Shown: positions 7,557 through 8,002 of the stretch, one piece after another | How the letters are laid out: the number at the start of each line of letters is the position of its first letter | Position numbering within the stretch: position 1 is the stretch's first letter | Notes under the pieces: generated by a model | What the model was told of the DNA's origin: nothing | What the model saw: only the letters and a program-made list of their open reading frames with translations | Database searches by the model: none | Assembly (NCBI GenBank): GCA_035347995.1 | Contig: DAOPQD010000126.1 | Location: 1 to 8,002, forward strand | Length of the DNA: 8,002 nt | Source of the DNA: JAAZNO01 sp012798275 | GTDB taxonomy: Bacteria > Chloroflexota > Anaerolineae > B4-G1 > SLSP01 | Direction of reading: 5' to 3' | Program-made: the position numbers and the translations under genes

Positions 7557-7562
7557 ATTATA
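7557..7562 (-). promoter_or_regulatory. Promoter -10 box for the epimerase-Nudix-ligase operon
   Basis: Read on the minus strand this is a perfect TATAAT, 32 bases before the preferred start codon of the epimerase gene. Transcription would begin near 7550, leaving a leader of about 25 bases that includes AAGGAG. A -35 box at the expected distance (around 7580-7585, CTCACC on the minus strand) is weak, so the promoter may need an activator or may belong to a different sigma class. Confidence 0.55.
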
Positions 7563-7607
7563 CTCCAATGCGGATGAAAGGTGAGCAGCACAGCCGCTGT
7601 CGCGCAG

Positions 7608-7650
7608 GTGAGAACAAGGTGTGAACGTGCGAACGTGCCCAGGTGCAAAC
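7608..7650. repeat. Degenerate 8-bp tandem repeat, consensus GTGNGAAC
   Basis: The units are GTGAGAAC (7608-7615), then a 3-base AAG spacer, then GTGTGAAC, GTGCGAAC, GTGCCCAG and GTGCAAAC in an unbroken 8-base register from 7619 to 7650. It lies upstream of the operon promoter box and overlaps no supported gene. Confidence 0.7.
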
Positions 7651-7657
7651 ATAAGTA

Positions 7658-7681
7658 ATTCGCTGATTCGCTGGCTCGCTA
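7658..7681. repeat. Second 8-bp tandem repeat, ATTCGCTG-type
   Basis: Two identical units ATTCGCTG (7658-7665, 7666-7673) are followed by a diverged third, GCTCGCTA (7674-7681). The period equals that of the neighbouring GTGNGAAC array although the unit is different. Only 7 bases separate the two arrays. Confidence 0.6.
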
Positions 7682-7829
7682 ATTTTCTGAGAAGATCACC
7701 TACGCATTTGCTGAGGAGACGCCATGTGCTGGCGCACCCTATCCAAAAATGAAAATGTGCGGTAACTGTTCAGCCTGGTGCCAGGTAGCTAGACGGCGAT
7801 GGATGAACCTTTGTGAGCTGTAGCTTTTG

Positions 7830-7851
7830 CCCCACCCCCTGCCCCCTCCCC
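7830..7851 (-). other. G-quadruplex motif on the minus strand
   Basis: The plus strand has four C runs of 4, 5, 5 and 4 separated by A, TG and T. Read on the minus strand this is G4-N1-G5-N2-G5-N1-G4, a textbook dense quadruplex motif with very short loops. It shares bases 7844-7851 with the left arm of the next hairpin, so the two structures would compete. Confidence 0.6.
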
Positions 7852-7877
7852 GACGGCGCATACGCCGTCGGGGAGGG
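7844..7877. repeat. Perfect inverted repeat, 15-bp arms, 4-base loop
   Basis: The arm CCCTCCCCGACGGCG (7844-7858) is exactly complementary to 7863-7877 around the loop CATA. It is GC-rich and very stable. Neither strand has a T run directly after it, so by itself it is not a canonical intrinsic terminator. Confidence 0.85.
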
Positions 7878-7881
7878 AGAG

Positions 7882-7929
7882 AAAAAAATAGGGGCTTTGC
7901 AGGCGGGCGTAGCCCGCCTGCAAAGCCCC
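7882..7929 (-). terminator. Intrinsic terminator reading leftward (18-bp perfect stem plus T run)
   Basis: The arm GGGGCTTTGCAGGCGGGC (7891-7908) is exactly complementary to 7912-7929 around a 3-base GTA loop. On the minus strand the stem is followed by TA and then seven Ts (complement of 7882-7888). This matches a Rho-independent terminator for transcripts entering from beyond base 8002. It would keep them out of the glycan operon. It may equally be just part of the repeat element. Confidence 0.6.
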
Positions 7930-7931
7930 AC

Positions 7932-7975
7932 AAAAAAAGTTCCCCTTCCCCTCGCGCAGCGCAGGGGAGAAGGGG
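7932..7975 (-). terminator. Second leftward intrinsic terminator, imperfect hairpin plus T run
   Basis: CCCCTTCCCCT (7942-7952) pairs with AGGGGAGAAGGGG (7963-7975) with a two-base bulge, and inner GC pairs surround a small loop. On the minus strand it is followed by AAC and seven Ts (complement of 7932-7938). With the hairpin at 7891-7929 it makes a tandem pair of leftward terminator-like structures about 20 bases apart. Confidence 0.5.
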
Positions 7976-8002
7976 ATAGGGGGCAAAAATTGATTCTCAA
8001 CT

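Larger units (their letters stand above)
7825..7989. repeat. Composite palindromic intergenic element, possibly MITE/REP-like
   Basis: About 165 bp are packed with three consecutive hairpins separated by two A7 runs (7882-7888 and 7932-7938). The ends are imperfectly inverted: the left end reads TTTTGCCCCACCCCCTGCCCC (7825-7845), and the right end reads GGGGATAGGGGGCAAAA (7972-7988), which matches the reverse of the left end apart from one indel and a change near the GGGG. I see no clear target-site duplication and no transposase. From memory, blocks of this style occur as dispersed intergenic repeats in Chloroflexota genomes, but copy number cannot be judged from one window. Confidence 0.55.
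7531..8002. other. Gene-free, repeat-rich intergenic region
   Basis: No open reading frame here looks like a real gene; the short minus-strand frames run through palindromes and low-complexity DNA. From left to right the region holds the operon promoter, an 8-bp tandem array at 7608-7650, and a second 8-bp array at 7658-7681. Then comes about 140 bp of non-repetitive AT-richer sequence containing a small palindrome (CCTGG-TG-CCAGG, 7774-7785). Last is the structured palindromic block at 7825-7989. Confidence 0.8.

Noticed and set aside
6592..7584. A 330-codon plus-strand frame opposite the epimerase gene
   Set aside because: The minus-strand epimerase carries all its catalytic motifs. The opposite frame is a shadow.
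7739..8000. Short minus-strand frames of 64-76 codons at the right end
   Set aside because: They read through the palindromic repeat block; their Pro/Ser/Arg-rich products reflect the repeats, not a gene.

Overview
The window is about 8 kb of GC-rich (roughly 60%) bacterial chromosome holding eight protein-coding genes. I see no rRNA, tRNA, CRISPR array, transposase or phage gene. The gene set and the style of the GC-rich intergenic repeats at the right end fit Chloroflexota (Anaerolineae or Caldilineae type). That assignment is a judgement from recall, not a measured result.

Left block, plus strand, 1-2735. A full-length mutL (DNA mismatch repair, endonuclease type) is followed 73 bp later by two tightly packed small genes. 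The first encodes a GYD-domain protein. The second encodes a protein with the ImmA/IrrE (DUF955) fold layout that seems to have lost its zinc-binding HExxH motif. The second gene starts on the base after the first one's stop codon, so the pair is probably translationally coupled.

Middle block, 2758-4648. An isoaspartyl peptidase/L-asparaginase (Ntn hydrolase) lies on the minus strand, convergent with the left block, and starts at a TTG codon behind a perfect Shine-Dalgarno. Diverging from it is a plus-strand gene for a secreted or membrane protein I do not recognise (signal peptide plus about two membrane segments).

Right block, minus strand, 7524 down to 4641. This is a three-gene operon with overlapping stop/start codons: a UDP-glucuronate decarboxylase-like NAD-dependent sugar-nucleotide epimerase, a MutT/Nudix hydrolase, and a polytopic O-antigen ligase/polymerase (Wzy_C) family protein. 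The first and last genes point to cell-surface polysaccharide synthesis; the Nudix enzyme is the odd member. A TATAAT box lies just upstream of the first gene. The operon's last gene overlaps the end of the unknown membrane-protein gene by 8 bp, tail to tail.

Right end, 7531-8002, has no gene. It holds the operon promoter, two neighbouring arrays of 8-bp tandem repeats, and a compact, highly structured block at 7825-7989. That block contains a minus-strand G-quadruplex motif, a perfect 15-bp-arm hairpin, a perfect 18-bp-arm hairpin and a third imperfect hairpin, separated by two A7 runs. Its ends are imperfectly inverted. It looks like a dispersed palindromic repeat or MITE-like element, and read on the minus strand it could act as a double intrinsic terminator insulating the glycan operon. 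This block and the HExxH-less ImmA-like protein are the most unusual things here. I did not find a clearly novel multi-gene system.
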